From assembly GCF_026151205.1 (NCBI RefSeq), contig NC_087081.1, positions 13,746,340 through 13,806,339 on the forward strand: 60,000 nucleotides of DNA. Reading direction: 5' to 3'. The notes below the pieces were generated by a model. That model made no database searches. It saw only the letters and a list, made by a program, of their open reading frames with translations, and was not told where the DNA came from. The stretch comes from Bolinopsis microptera. Its lineage: Eukaryota > Ctenophora > Tentaculata > Lobata > Bolinopsidae. The translations under genes were made by a program, and so were the position numbers. Position 1 is the stretch's first letter, and every line of letters begins with the position of its first letter. Below, piece after piece: positions 42,260 to 52,960 of the stretch.

Positions 42260-42624
42260 CCCAGGAACCCTGACCGGATGGGGCTTAACTTTGAAAGTAA
42301 AAGAGTTGGAGACTTCCGGTTTTTTGTAACAAGTTCCTCTTTTAAAAGTAACGTTACCTCTCCAGGAGGAAAATTCAAGACAACGTAATTGTTGAGTTAT
42401 ATCAAAATCTCCAGAAAAGTCCCCTTTCGGGCCGATCAAAAGTTTGCAACTTTAACTTTGCGGATTCCTGTACTCTGGTTGGCTGAATTGTGTCACGTGG
42501 TAGCTGCCTGAACATTGGAATACGCCACGCGTGCAAATCATGCTTGTTGTCGCGCGCGAGGTCAAGCCGTCTGTTTAAATTAAACCAACTCTAGTACCAC
42601 CACCAGCCGGTAACTTTTCATGGG
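42260..42624 (+). repeat. 365-bp direct repeat, right copy
   Basis: Identical by eye to 41556-41920, offset 704 bp. The 339-bp spacer is unique. The ends form a short inverted CCCA/TGGG rather than TG/CA, so an LTR pair is not well supported. Confidence 0.93.
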
Positions 42625-42825
42625 ATAAGGAATAATAATGAACTGAGGCAAATATCTAACTGACATTTTAGTGGAAAATCGTTCATTTTTTGAAGAATTT
42701 GTGCCCAAATTTTCGGTCGCCCAAATGAGTTCAAATTTTCTGCCCAAATTTTTCGGGCTCAAATAAATAGTGCTCAATATAATGGCACACAAATTTTTGG
42801 GAACTAAGGTATATAAGATCAGTAT

Positions 42826-43192
42826 TTTTTTTTAATCTCAACTCTTATTTTACTTCGGACATTCCAACAGCCACATTGTTACACAAGTGTGTAACCAGCC
42901 AATTACAGGAAGCCGAAGGATTCAATTATACATTAGGCCAGTGACGGTTAAGGTAGTGTGTACCATACTTTCTTCGCCCGAGACTTTGCTGCAATGGGCA
43001 GCTCCTCATTTAACCCTCACACCCGATTTCTCGAGTATTTGGCTGAGTGGACCGGGGGGCTGCATAGACCACTCAGGATCCTTAGCTGAGCGTCGACGAC
43101 GCTCACCCCACGGCTAGTGGCAGAGTCGGGAATCGAACCTGGTACCTCAAGCAATACCAGGCCCGGATTAACCAACTGAGCCACTAAGCCGT
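42826..43192 (-). mobile_element. tRNA-derived SINE
   Basis: On the minus strand the head carries a perfect A box TGGCTCAGTTGG (43172-43183) and B box GGTTCGATTCC (43129-43139), spaced as in a tRNA. About 290 bp of unrelated body follows, ending in an A-run (T-run on the plus strand near 42826-42834). Head, body and A-tail fit a Pol III SINE. The tRNA part does not fold with a good acceptor stem, so it is not a functional tRNA. No clear target duplication. Confidence 0.72.
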
Positions 43193-43655
43193 AAAATATG
43201 GAAAATATGAAATGGAATTGGGGAGTATATACTTATACTACCAAATAAATACAACTAAGGTACTACATACTATGACATTTGAAATTGGCGTTAGATCTCA
43301 ACATTATTCCTCAGTCAGAACGTTGAATGAATATCGATAAGGGGCGTCGAGTTAAGCCTGGCAAGCGATAAAAGGTGGAGCTTATAATAATGATATCGTG
43401 TCATGAAGTTCATCAAAGAAGACGACTATAATACATGACTTATATCAAACAGGGCAATTGCTACGATGTACGACAAAATTAACCGGACAAATGTAACCGT
43501 CAAGACAAGTTCTGGAACTGGTCCAAGTAATGTAAGAGTTGCCCCTTCCAGCCATTGCCACTGCGAATTTAACCTAAAACCTGCCCAGTTAATAGCGAAG
43601 ACTGCCAAATTACCACTCCTGCCTAGTAATCTAATTTACCCAGTGCAGATCAGCA
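43193..43655. other. non-coding stretch, no gene recognised
   Basis: Two short frames over 43426-43669 on opposite strands are shadows of each other and unsupported. A block near 43578-43610 (CCTGCCCAGTTAATAG) is an inverted relative of the following tandem repeat. Confidence 0.4.
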
Positions 43656-44220
43656 GTATATTACACTAAATCCGCAGGTTTTCTCTTAATTTTTTATGGC
43701 AAAACCTGCCTCATTAACTAGTGATCCTGCATCAACAGCGCAGGTATTTGTTATTTGGCAGGTTTTCTATTAACTTGGCAGTATTTGTTATAAAATTATC
43801 AATCCTTGCCGTATAGATTACGGCAGTGATAAAGTTAAATCGGCAGGTTTTCCATTAACTTGGCAGAATTTGTTATAAGATTATCAATCCTTGCCGTATA
43901 GATTACGGCAGTTATAAAGTTAAATCGGCAGGTTTTCCATTAACTTGGCAAGATTTGTTATAAAATTATCAATCCATGCCAAATAGATTATGCTATTATG
44001 GCAGTGTTAAAGTTATAAATCGGCAGGTTTTCTTTTATCTTTCTTTTAAGTTCTTAAGTTATTTGGAATTTTGCCTATTTGGCACCAAAACTAAAAGTCA
44101 ATAAAACCGAGTTGATTAGCACAGTCAAGAAATTGGCCGGAGTTAATAAAAAGCTGACAACCACTGCACTGATTGGTACTGAATCTCCAAATTGGAGGTA
44201 TAGTACGCTATATAGTACGG

Positions 44221-44508
44221 CAGTGGCGTAACGAAAGGCCCTGCTGACCCCGCTGTGCAGGGGGGCGCCGTCTTAGGGGGGCGCCAAATCGTCGTTTGAA
44301 TGTGGGACAATTTCGAAAACTTAACTAAAGTACTAGCAAAACTGCGCGTTTTGCTCTAGATACACACTTTTTTAGAGATTTTACCGGCGTATTCTTTAAA
44401 ATCACCTAATTTGTTCAATTTTAGGGAGGGGCACCAAAAGGGGAGGGGGCGCCAACAGGGGGGCGCTTTTTTCGGCAGGGGGCGCCAACAGGCAACGTTA
44501 CGCCACTG
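44221..44508 (+). mobile_element. hAT-type MITE with 8-bp target duplication
   Basis: Ends CAGTGGCGTAACG and CGTTACGCCACTG are inverted repeats, flanked by TAGTACGG at 44213-44220 and 44509-44516. 288 bp. CAGTG-type ends with an 8-bp duplication are hallmarks of hAT elements. The paralogous segment has the empty site with a single TAGTACGG at 47087-47094. Confidence 0.95.
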
Positions 44509-44520
44509 TAGTACGGTACC

Positions 44521-44801
44521 GCGACAATTGACCCCCCCCCCCCCCCCCCCGACAAATGACCCCCGGCCCCCGATGCAATTGACCCCCGACAATTGACCCC
44601 CCATGTAATTACACTGGGGTCAATTCAGGGTTAGGGTCAGGGTTAGGGTTAGGGTTAGGGTTACTGTTAGGGTTAGTATAATAAATATATTTTTTGGGTC
44701 AATTATCGGGGGTTTAATTGTCGGAGGGTCAATTGCCAGGGGGTCGATTGTCGGGGGGGGTCAATACTCGGGGGGTCAATTGTAGGGATGTCAATTGTCG
44801 C
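44521..44801. mobile_element. inverted-repeat element with AATTGACCCCC arrays and a TTAGGG-like centre, copy 1
   Basis: Begins GCGACAATTGACCCCC and ends GTCAATTGTCGC. The left half has several GACAATTGACCCCC-type units and the right half the inverse (GGGGTCAATTGTCGG), around a central run of GGGTTAGGGTTAGGG. No coding capacity. Confidence 0.75.
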
Positions 44802-44821
44802 CTAACCGCTAGTACTCCTAC

Positions 44822-45261
44822 TTTTCAATTCTACGGTGTCATACGTACTTCTAAATCTAAATTTGTATTGAAAAGTACTGTCCCACCAATTGACTGGCCA
44901 TGCAATAAAATTTAACCTCCTGTGGCGTAATGATGCACAATTAAGTTCCGACAACTATGGCAATCTTTTAATTTCATTTCAAATCAATACACCTCTTAAG
45001 TTAGAAAAAGTAAAACAATCGTATTTTAGGATTTTGAGAACTGAATTTAAAATACTACGAAGAGTTACCTGCAAACTGCAAAACAAAACTAATTAATAAT
45101 ATAACTTAAACATTGTACCAGTATTATACCAGTATTATACCAGTGTTATACCATTACACATTGACAAGGTTGTAAAAATCATGCATAAATGAGCCTGATA
45201 CCCTGTAACATCTATTAACAGAATAACGTGGACAACCCATTACCTGACCAAGCTTGTTCGA
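44822..45261. other. non-coding stretch with a short tandem repeat
   Basis: TATACCAGTATTATACCAGT-like 14-bp units, three copies, lie at about 45114-45155. No supported gene. Confidence 0.5.
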
Positions 45262-45866
45262 TCAGTTATAAGATATAAGCGCATCTTCCTCAACACTGAC
45301 ACACTTTTCTTCTAAATCTATTAACTGAAAGCAGTCAGCATGGTCGTGGCACTCTTGGACGAGTTTGCCAACGACAGCCTTATGGAGAATAAAATCGTTC
45401 TGTGAAATATTTTCCACGATTATCAGGACACTGTTTGTGCCGTCAGCATTTTTAAACATGAACAAGTCATTTTCGAAAAATATAATTCTATCTTTAGGGT
45501 CTTGGATAACCTGCGTGTTCATGACGGGTCGATAGCCAGCTTCTTCCTTTTATTTTGTCCTAGTGGTGCGCCTAGGCTGGGCTTTTGCGATATTTACCGC
45601 TGACAACAGTTTTGTGAGGTCTGTGTTGCTTTTGCTTGTCTTGCTAGAAATAACAACGTACTTTGGCAAGCTCTTTAACAGTTTAACCATGCTGTCAACT
45701 TCCTCTGACGGCAGTGAACCTTCCGATGGAGTTTCCAAGTAGCGCTTCCTGTACTGTTTGGGACAGGAAAATGCTGTCACCGAATAATTTTGCAACATGA
45801 TAAGCCTATTATTTCTTTGACCTATGGCATAGTCAAGGAATGTATCTAAAAATGGCAACCTAAGAA
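45262..45866 (-). pseudogene. coding relic of unknown identity, one in-frame stop
   Basis: On the minus strand an acceptor TTGTTTGCTTAACTTCAG precedes 45866. The frame encodes LRLPFLDTFLDYAIGQRN..., NYSVTAFSCPKQYRKRYLE and SLPSEEVDSMVKLLKSLPKY, reaching TAA 45552-45550. In the same frame it resumes with KEEAGYRPV and MNTQVIQDPKDRI (ATG at 45522), and ends at 45262 (DALISYN). A GT donor-like site lies shortly after (TTGGTCAG|GTAATG, about 45243). Composition and mixed hydrophobic/charged pattern look like real protein, but no family was recognised. It could be a decayed exon, or an exon end plus a separate short ORF. The part of the longer frame upstream of 45866 runs into a MITE. Confidence 0.45.
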
Positions 45867-45963
45867 CTGAAGTTAAGCAAACAATTATTTTCCAATAATC
45901 GGTTTTTATACTTTTATACTCAAACTTATCATAGACCCCGTGTTGGTAACAGTGGATAATATG

Positions 45964-46067
45964 CAGTGGCGAAACGTACCTAAGAGGCCGCAGCTGCACC
46001 CCCCCCCCCATCCCACTTCCGCATAGCAGGGGTATAGCCGGGGTGTCGGGCGGTCGTTTCGCCACTG
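45964..46067. mobile_element. 104-bp hAT-like miniature element
   Basis: CAGTGGCGAAACG and CGTTTCGCCACTG form perfect inverted ends related to those of the 44221-44508 MITE. The interior is short and C-rich. Flanks do not show a clear 8-bp duplication. Confidence 0.7.
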
Positions 46068-46179
46068 ACTAGTGACGGCATATTGTATAAAAGTGTAAAC
46101 TATACCCAAGTCTCATGGTCCTACTCCCTACCTACTTACCTAGTAATAAGGTTGGCTCTTACTAAATCGCTCGCCCAAA

Positions 46180-46470
46180 AATTTCACGTGACTTGGGTTT
46201 TTTTGGTTTTGCAGCCGTACAAAACGGTTTTACATAAACCCTAATCCCAACCCTAACCCTAACCATAACCCCGAAGCTATCCATAATCTTAACCACAACC
46301 CTAACCCTAACCCGAGCCCTAAATAATCGAATTCACGTTTTACCAGCCTGTCACGTGACCAAAACGGTTTTTTGCCCATAACTCTCCAGGGAAGCATTTT
46401 AACCCTACGTCATGGGGGGGTGATTCGGAATCAGCGTCCAAAAATACACCGATCTAGATCACTTTCATGC
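46180..46470 (+). repeat. dispersed repeat, copy 2, with CCCTAA-type expansions
   Basis: Same block order as 34790-35070 but with extra CCCTAACCCTAACC stretches (about 46240-46320). The telomere-like motif seems to have expanded from the single CCCTAATCC of copy 1, so this is interstitial and not a telomere. Confidence 0.75.
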
Positions 46471-46529
46471 CTAAAGGGCCTTTTCACAAGAATTTTCTTA
46501 AAATTTGGGCGAGCGATTTAGTAGGAGCG

Positions 46530-47403
46530 GTATATTACACTAAATCCGCAGGTTTTCTCTTAATTTTTTATGGCAAAACCTGCCTCATTAACTAGTGATC
46601 CTGCATCAACAGCGCAGGTATTTGTTATTTGGCAGGTTTTCTATTAACTTGGCAGGATTTGTTATAAAATTATCAATCCTTGCCGGATAGATTACGGCAG
46701 TGATAAAGTTAAATCGGCAGGTTTTCCATTAACTTGGCAGAATTTGTTATAAAATTATCAATCCTTGCCGGATAGATTACGGCAGTTATAAAGTTAAATC
46801 GGCAGGTTTTCAATTAACTTGGCAAGATTTGTTATAAAATTATCAATCCATGCCAAATAGATTATGCTATTATGGCAGTGTTAAAGTTATAAATCGGCAG
46901 GTTTTCTTTTATCTTTCTTTTAAGTTCTTAAGTTATTTGGAATTTTGCCTATTTGGCACCAAAACTAAAAGTCAATAAAACCGAGTTGATTAGCACGGTC
47001 AAGAAATTGGCCGGAGTTAATAAAAAGCTGACAACCACTGCACTGATTGGTACTGAATCTCCAAATTAGAGGTATAGTACGCTATATAGTACGGTACCGC
47101 GACAATTGACCCCCCCCCCCCGACAAATGACCCCCGGCCCCCGATGCAATTGACCCCCGACAATTGACCCCCCATGTAATTACACTGGGGTCAAGTCAGG
47201 GTTAGGGTCAGGGTTAGGGTTAGGGTTAGGGTTACTGTTAGGGTTAGTATAATAAATATATTTTTTGGGTCAATTGTCGGGGGTTTAATTGTCGGAGGGT
47301 CAATTGCCAGGGGTCGATTGTCGGGGGGTCAATACTCGGGGGGGCAATTGTCGGGGGTCAATTGTCGGGATGTCAATTGTCGCCTAACCGCTAGTACTCC
47401 TAC
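46530..47403 (+). repeat. paralogous segment, copy 2 (empty MITE site)
   Basis: Near-identical to 43656-44821 without the hAT MITE; the pre-insertion target TAGTACGG is at 47087-47094. The AATTGACCCCC element copy is at 47099-47383. Confidence 0.95.
47099..47383. mobile_element. inverted-repeat element with AATTGACCCCC arrays and a TTAGGG-like centre, copy 2
   Basis: Same layout as 44521-44801, GCGACAATTG at the left and CAATTGTCGC at the right, with shorter C- and G-runs and one extra GTCAATTGTCGG unit near its right end. Confidence 0.75.
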
Positions 47404-50189
47404 CTTATCGGACCTTATTTGGACGGACATTACTTGAACGGACATAATTATGAACGGACATTAATATGAACGCTAGAAGGCAATCAAAACCATCAAAAAT
47501 CCGAATTTTTTTCATCTTTTTTTGAAGTTTTTTTAATTTTAGCAAATGATTTTTAAATCCGTTTTTCATACAGTAAGCTTATCTGGTAGTACTTATCATG
47601 AAGAAGTTCTCAGGCGTGCTGGAATTTTACCTGGGGACCTCAGGCTATCATGTTCATTAACATTACTGGGCCGCGCTCAGCCTGTCATTCCGCCAAATCT
47701 TTATTCGGGCTGAGTGATTTACGACCTCCATCGCCTCAGAAAAAATGGCAGTACGCTCATTGGAAGTTGATGTGCGCGTGACCAGCATTCACGTGATCAT
47801 TTAGAACCAATTGGGGCCTCAGAAAAGACACGTGCACGCAAACTGCCAATTGGAGAAAAGTAACGTATTAGCTAGAGGAGCCGCGCGCTGGGTTAGATTG
47901 TAAAATTTGATTATTGGATTGTAAAATCGAGCGATCATGGGAGTGTCCTGCTCAGTGCTCACTACACCTCGTGTTGTCACACTGCACAGCTATACTGCTA
48001 CTATCTTCATTTGTTGGTTGTTCCTCTAGATTTTATATAATTTGATGACCTTTTATTGCTTGTATCAGATATTTTACAATTGTCCAGTTGTCGTCACTTA
48101 TTTATACATATAATAGCTGCCCTACATTGATTTCGAAAACATATTTAGTGCCTTACTTGAAATTAAAATTTCATCGTCCTCCGTATTTGAACTCCATTTC
48201 CTGGAACTGGTAAAACAATGTCACTTGCCATAACATATAAATTGCATCTTCAGATAATACAATACTGTATAGGTTAATTACTGGTGCTGAACAGGTTCCA
48301 AGGATAAGACTAAATATGGCTTTTTATGGCTTATTTCCAATATCTTTAATCTTGTCCTCTGGCTGTCATAGCTATCACGCTGATGAGTGATGGTGTCTAG
48401 TTTATCAATCAGCTTTCTGAATATTTTCTTTAGTATACCCATGCTATTCCAATTAAATTTCCTGACGAATATCGGGTTACTTTAATCCAAATCGGGAGTT
48501 TTCAGGGCTGAAAGACTGATGTTGACCATTATTATACTGTCTGTTTGCAGTATTCATAATAGTAGTATTCTACTAATATATTATATATTTCGGGCCCGGC
48601 TACTTGTCATTTTCCAAAAAGGCATGTGATCGAAAAAAATTCCGTCTTAGATGTGATCTAGTAGTTTTGCTCTGCACCTTCTTCCTTTACAGTTAGTATT
48701 AAATCTTACTAATGTTCCGAATTGGATCGTAGGAAAATACTGTTATGGCGCCTGATATTTATACTGTACAATCGTCGAATTTTAATTTCAGTTTCACTTT
48801 TACAACTCTTTCGATTTCGCCTAGTTCAAACTATATAGTGTGCTATCATATTAGATGTGATATTCAACGATCATTCTGCGGTCCATATTTAGTTCTTTAT
48901 TTATCTATCTAATCCGTCTACCCATCAAATATTGTTGTTCATAAAATATTGTTGTTGTTTGCACAGTGTTAGAGGAGAACTTTTCAACGTAGTTGTGAAT
49001 GTGATGATTTGAACGTTTGGTATATGAATATCTGTCATTACATCCGGATTGCGTCTACTTTTTACTTTTATGACGAAGCCTCCTACTTCCTAGTCCTGGT
49101 GAAGGTTTGATCTTAGAGTCAGCTAAACAGACTATAAATACTAAGGATAATTAGATAAAATATAGTTTTACTCATTTGTACTGGTCCCAGTTATTTCGTG
49201 TGTTTTAAGTAGCACATGATCCCTGTTCTTTGTTCTTAATGAGCCGATTAGACTTAACAAGTCAATGCACAACGTGTGATTAATGTTTCAGGAATTAGCT
49301 GCCGTTAAATATTTTTTTCGGGATCTAAGCCTGATCATTCAGTCGTAGAATATATTTTGATAGTGATACTGATTCTGAGATAGAATAAGGCCTAGAGCTC
49401 GCTTTATTTCTTGCTACCTCATACCTGATTCATAGACACGATTTATATGGTTTCTTGTCATGATGACTGCTTGAACTGTTTAATCAAAACAACTGTTTAA
49501 TCGGAATTCAAATTTTATAATTTAAATTCTAATTTGCCATTCTTGAAACTGTTGTAAATCTTGTTACTTTGTTACTCTTGCATGTGCTGTTTATGACAAG
49601 CTTCTACGGTACAATTCGTTCTCGTTGTTTATCGTGAGTTGGTGAATGTATGTTTTCACATATCTGTACAGTGTAACAATCATTATATCAGGTTTATCAG
49701 CGTCTTTATCAACGCACTGTGCATTATCATTCCACCCAGATTCACTAGAAGGATTTAGTGGAAAAAGGTAACCGCCCAGTGTAAATTATTCGAGCTTAAT
49801 TAAAATGTAATATCAATGTGTACCTACATGGTTAATGCTTATAATAATATGGTAAGTGTTATAGCTCCTTCCGCATAATGTAAGATGCAGAATATTTTAA
49901 ACTCTGGTTAGTAAGATAGCTTTAAGACAAATAATTTGTGCAAGTTTGGGTGAATTTCTATGTGCCAAATTTGAAATATCACTTCAAACACAAGAAAAGA
50001 GTGCTGTCGGACAGATCTCATGTTACCCTATCAGCAGCGATGTTTTACTGATAGCTGCATTGTTTTCAGTTGTCTAATTAATTTCAAATGTACCGTTCCG
50101 GCCTGTTTGTCTACAAATATAAATGTAACAATGTACCCAGCTATTCAAGATGTATAAACTGCACATGCAGGTACGGTGAGAGTATAATA
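47404..50189. other. long non-coding stretch, no gene recognised
   Basis: Three GAACGGACAT-type units lie near 47430-47480. The rest is A+T-rich with no ORF above about 60 codons. A segment near 49587-49670 (AAGCTTCTACGGTA, then GTGAGTTGGTGAATGTA) resembles parts of 50198-50735, so related repeats begin before the large inverted repeat. Confidence 0.5.
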
Positions 50190-50442
50190 AAGACGTAACA
50201 AGCTTCTACGGTAAAATCGTTATAATCACTCCAAAGCCCAAACCCAGCCTATAAACTTGGCGAAACTGTCCAACCTTTTCCATCATTAAACTAAAAAGGT
50301 GTCCTCAATAGTCAATAACTGCATAATTCATAACAACGGCACATTTTTCCTAGGTATATTGCATCTAGCCTTCCTCACTAACTCATAATAATATTCCTTC
50401 TTAGTTCTTACACTACATAATTCTCCTTAGTAACCCGTCCCC

Positions 50443-50456
50443 GTTGCCATAGCAAC
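50443..50456. promoter_or_regulatory. RFX X-box-like motif
   Basis: GTTGCCATAGCAAC fits the X-box consensus bound by RFX factors, often found at ciliary genes. The mirrored copy near 59726 keeps the half CTATGGCAACGG. Another such motif, GTAACCATGGTAAC, lies near 53594-53607. Function is inference. Confidence 0.3.
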
Positions 50457-50808
50457 AGACCTAGACAGGACATGAGCTGGATATAGTTCATGAAACGCTG
50501 TACAAACCAGTCCACTTTTCCAAGGTGTGTCATATAATATACAATACATTTATTTTGTTTACACTCGATGTTTGGCGCCTAAATACCACGTTACACTAAA
50601 CGACTATATTCCGAATAAGGCCAATTAGGTATTCACCTATTATACGGTTACATTTATATTGTGATTATTCGTTCGCGTGGTTTATCGTGTAGTTGGTGAA
50701 AGTATGTTGTTGATCGTGAGTTGGTGAATGTAGGTTTTTGATTATGCGAATGTCAATTTATTGCTCTATTTGGATGTGTTTATATATCTGTTTGCTTCAA
50801 GGTGTTGG

Positions 50809-52335
50809 TGTATATTGTTAAGGATGTGTCGGCTTAGAATTTGCCATCTTGATCTTCGATATGGACATGTAATACGTACATTTCGACAGTTGCTTTTTTA
50901 AACCTTAACACAATAATTTAGGAGATGATATTAAAAAGAAGGATCGATCACGCCCGATCGAAGAATTCATTTATGACTGTGCTCACTGCCTCGGTTGTAT
51001 TCACATGGCTACCAGCCCTGCGGAGCTGCCTCATAACAACGGATTGGTGCGTTTCATTTGCAAGATGACAGACTCTACACTTCTCAATTCTCAAAGCTGT
51101 TCATCATATTATACTTATAGGATAAAGAGTTGTTATTTTATACCTTAAATTAAGTACAGTCATTTAGCAATTCACTTTTCACTCGTTTTCTTTTAACCCT
51201 TGATAGCATTAGCTTTTTTAATTAACCCCTCTGAATTTAACCCTGCGAGCATAATTGCCTATTCTATTTTGCTTATTATATTATTTGCCATTTTATTTGT
51301 TAAATTAGTCATTTCCACTTTCAAGCGTTCAAATTATAGAGATATAGTAATTGAGAGCCGGCTTAAGGAATCAAGGAACGTGCTCATAGAATATCTCTTT
51401 AAACAGGTAACATGTTATATAAGTGAGAGTAATTACTAATTGCGTATTATTTCTTATTGTGCTACGGTAGATATCGTTAACATATAATAATAGTCATAAT
51501 AGTACAGCTGCTATAGCGATCAAAAATTAGCCCCCTTACGGCTTAACACACGTAACGTAGAAGTCGAGTGCAGACTGTAATCCAAAAGTACTGCTAATCC
51601 AAAATACGTAATCGAGTGTTACTGTAATCGATAAAGTGAAGGTCACCCTTTAGTTACGCCAATAAATAACCGCTTGTTAGTTCCTCTTGAAGATGTATGT
51701 GACAGTGAAATTTTGGTACATATGCCCAAACATGGGCCATATGGTTTTTGGCGCCCAACTCCACCATTTCTTTTTAATCTGGATGGAAATTCATATACGA
51801 GTTCAGACGACAAAATACTGGCGTTTTGAGCCTTTTAGGGTGATTTGGATCTTCAACAAATACTGCGACCCTACATAATGGTCAATATGTAGTTTAGGCT
51901 TACCTTTCATACACCAAAATTTCCACTGCCAATAATAGCGTCATAAACTAAATTCACGATGTAAAAACGTGAAAAGTGAACACTGGATATGGCGAGAAGT
52001 TTCATAAAACTGGTTACTTTTAGCCAAATAGGGAACAAGGTACGTGAAAGAACTGGAAAATATTAGTTACCTTGAAGAATAAGGTACATCCGAAAACTAG
52101 TAACTTATATGAGCCGGCCGCTATATCGAAAATGGTTACTTTTAGTGAACATTGCAAGTTAGTTTCATCAAACTGGCTAACTTTTAGTAAACATGACTGG
52201 CGAGAAAATACATCAAAACCGTAAACCCACTACCTTTCTCTCAATCCCTCTGCTCACAACCGTCTCACCACCTTTCTCACCCCTTTAATCGCCTCACCAG
52301 TCACCCCTATACTATAAGAGAAAGAAAACTTCGCC
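50809..52335 (+). repeat. internal unit, left arm, outer copy
   Basis: From GTTAAGGATGTGTCGG to about ACTATAAGAGAAAG. It matches 52645-55000 apart from two insertions present only there. Confidence 0.7.
51200..51439 (+). CDS. membrane-segment-encoding exon candidate in the repeated unit
   Basis: An acceptor-like CTTGATAG precedes CATTAGC and a donor-like AAACAG|GTAACATG ends the segment near 51406. The frame encodes about 20 hydrophobic residues (IIAYSILLIILFAILFVKLV) followed by a charged tail (FKRSNYRDIVIESRLKESRN). The other three copies in the inverted repeat are frameshifted by indels, so this may be the best-preserved copy or a chance frame. An alternative exon would start after the acceptor CTTTCAAG/CTTTCCAG just before GTTCAAATTATAG. 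No family recognised. Confidence 0.3.
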   Translation: MIALAFLINPSEFNPASIIAYSILLIILFAILFVKLVISTFKRSNYRDIVIESRLKESRNVLIEYLFKQVTCYISESNY

Positions 52336-52436
52336 GGTTGCAGACGATAGTTTGATATTCGGGTTAAAATATAAGATTTTTTCTTCACTTAAAGCGGCCT
52401 TTCCGTAAAAAATTTTAAAGAAGAATGTTTTACTGT

Positions 52437-52742
52437 TTAGGACATAGAATATATTCCAACCTGAACGTGTTGGGAATTGTCAAGATACCACATTGCATAT
52501 GACACGTAGCATGGATCAATCAACGTCAAAAAATTATTTAGATAAATTTTGGTTTTATGAACCTCTTTATATATAATAATGACCAGCGCTAGGTGGTATG
52601 ACCAAATACGGAATGTTTGTCTAAATTCTCGTACGGAAAGGTGGGTGTATTTGTTAAGGATGTGTCGGTTAGATTTGCCATCTCGATCTATGATTTGACA
52701 TAATACGCATAATTTCGACAGTCGCTTTTTTAACCTTAACAC
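52437..52742 (-). CDS. possible coding fragment in the inverted repeat
   Basis: The frame includes VLCQIIDRDGKSNRHILNK and IIYKEVH. The mirrored copy at 57421-57615 keeps the same reading (VLCQIIDRDGKINRHIL... to IIYKEAS), which two noisy copies would not share if the frame were accidental. A KDG-x-N pattern recalls the N-terminus of inward-rectifier K+ channels, but the following sequence does not fit that family. Identity unknown. Confidence 0.3.
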   Translation of the reverse strand: MLRLKKRLSKLCVLCQIIDRDGKSNRHILNKYTHLSVREFRQTFRIWSYHLALVIIIYKEVHKTKIYLNNFLTLIDPCYVSYAMWYLDNSQHVQVGIYSMS

Positions 52743-52774
52743 AGTAATTTAGGAGATGATATTTAAAACGAAGG

Positions 52775-52960
52775 CATCGATCACGGATCGAGAATTCATT
52801 TATGACTGTGCTCACTGCTCGGTGTATATCACATGGTACCAAGCCCTGCGAGCCTGCCCATACAACGGAGTGGTGTTTATTTGCAAGATGACAGACTTCT
52901 ACACTTCTCAATTCTCAAAGCTGTATCATCATATTATACTTATAGGATAAAGGTGTTATT
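52775..52960 (+). CDS. exon-like segment conserved in all four copies of the unit
   Basis: Taking the majority base among the four copies (near 50.95, 52.8, 57.3 and 59.15 kb) gives a frame reading MTVLTARLYFTWYQP, then LPHTTDWWFHLQDDRLL and HFSILKAVSSYYTYRIK, followed by a GT. Individual copies are broken by single-base indels. The aromatic-rich, even composition looks protein-like, but I do not recognise it. Confidence 0.28.

Larger units (their letters stand above)
41276..42809. mobile_element. 1.5-kb non-autonomous element with CCTTARTTCCCAAAAATTTG inverted ends and TA flanks
   Basis: Left end CCTTAATTCCCAAAAATTTG (41276) and the complement of CCTTAGTTCCCAAAAATTTG (ending 42809) are flanked by TA on both sides, as in Tc1/mariner-type insertions. 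CCCAAATTTTT-rich segments near each end repeat in both orientations. Inside are two direct repeats of 365 bp. The only frame is about 60 codons in each direct repeat, with no ATG and no transposase motif. Confidence 0.65.
43656..44821 (+). repeat. paralogous segment, copy 1 (with MITE)
   Basis: Aligns with 46530-47403 at very high identity apart from a 296-bp insertion (the hAT MITE plus one TAGTACGG) and differing C- and G-run lengths. It contains about three tandem units of 85-100 bp (TTAACTTGGCAG...AAATCGGCAGG, about 43757-44030) followed by the AATTGACCCCC element. Confidence 0.95.

Noticed and set aside
41556-42624. LTR retrotransposon with 365-bp LTRs
   Set aside because: The spacer is only 339 bp without primer-binding or coding features, the repeat ends are CCCA/TGGG rather than TG/CA, and the pair lies inside a TIR element.
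43129-43190. Functional tRNA gene
   Set aside because: Promoter boxes are good but the acceptor stem is absent and a SINE body with an A-tail follows.
44620-44670. Chromosome end
   Set aside because: The GGGTTA run is short, degenerate and internal to a repeated element present twice.
45906-46109. Extension of the 45.3-45.9 kb coding frame upstream
   Set aside because: This part reads through the 104-bp hAT-like element and lies beyond a good splice acceptor.
52437-52742. Inward-rectifier potassium channel fragment
   Set aside because: Only a short DGKSN-type stretch is reminiscent; the following sequence does not match the slide helix, pore or filter.
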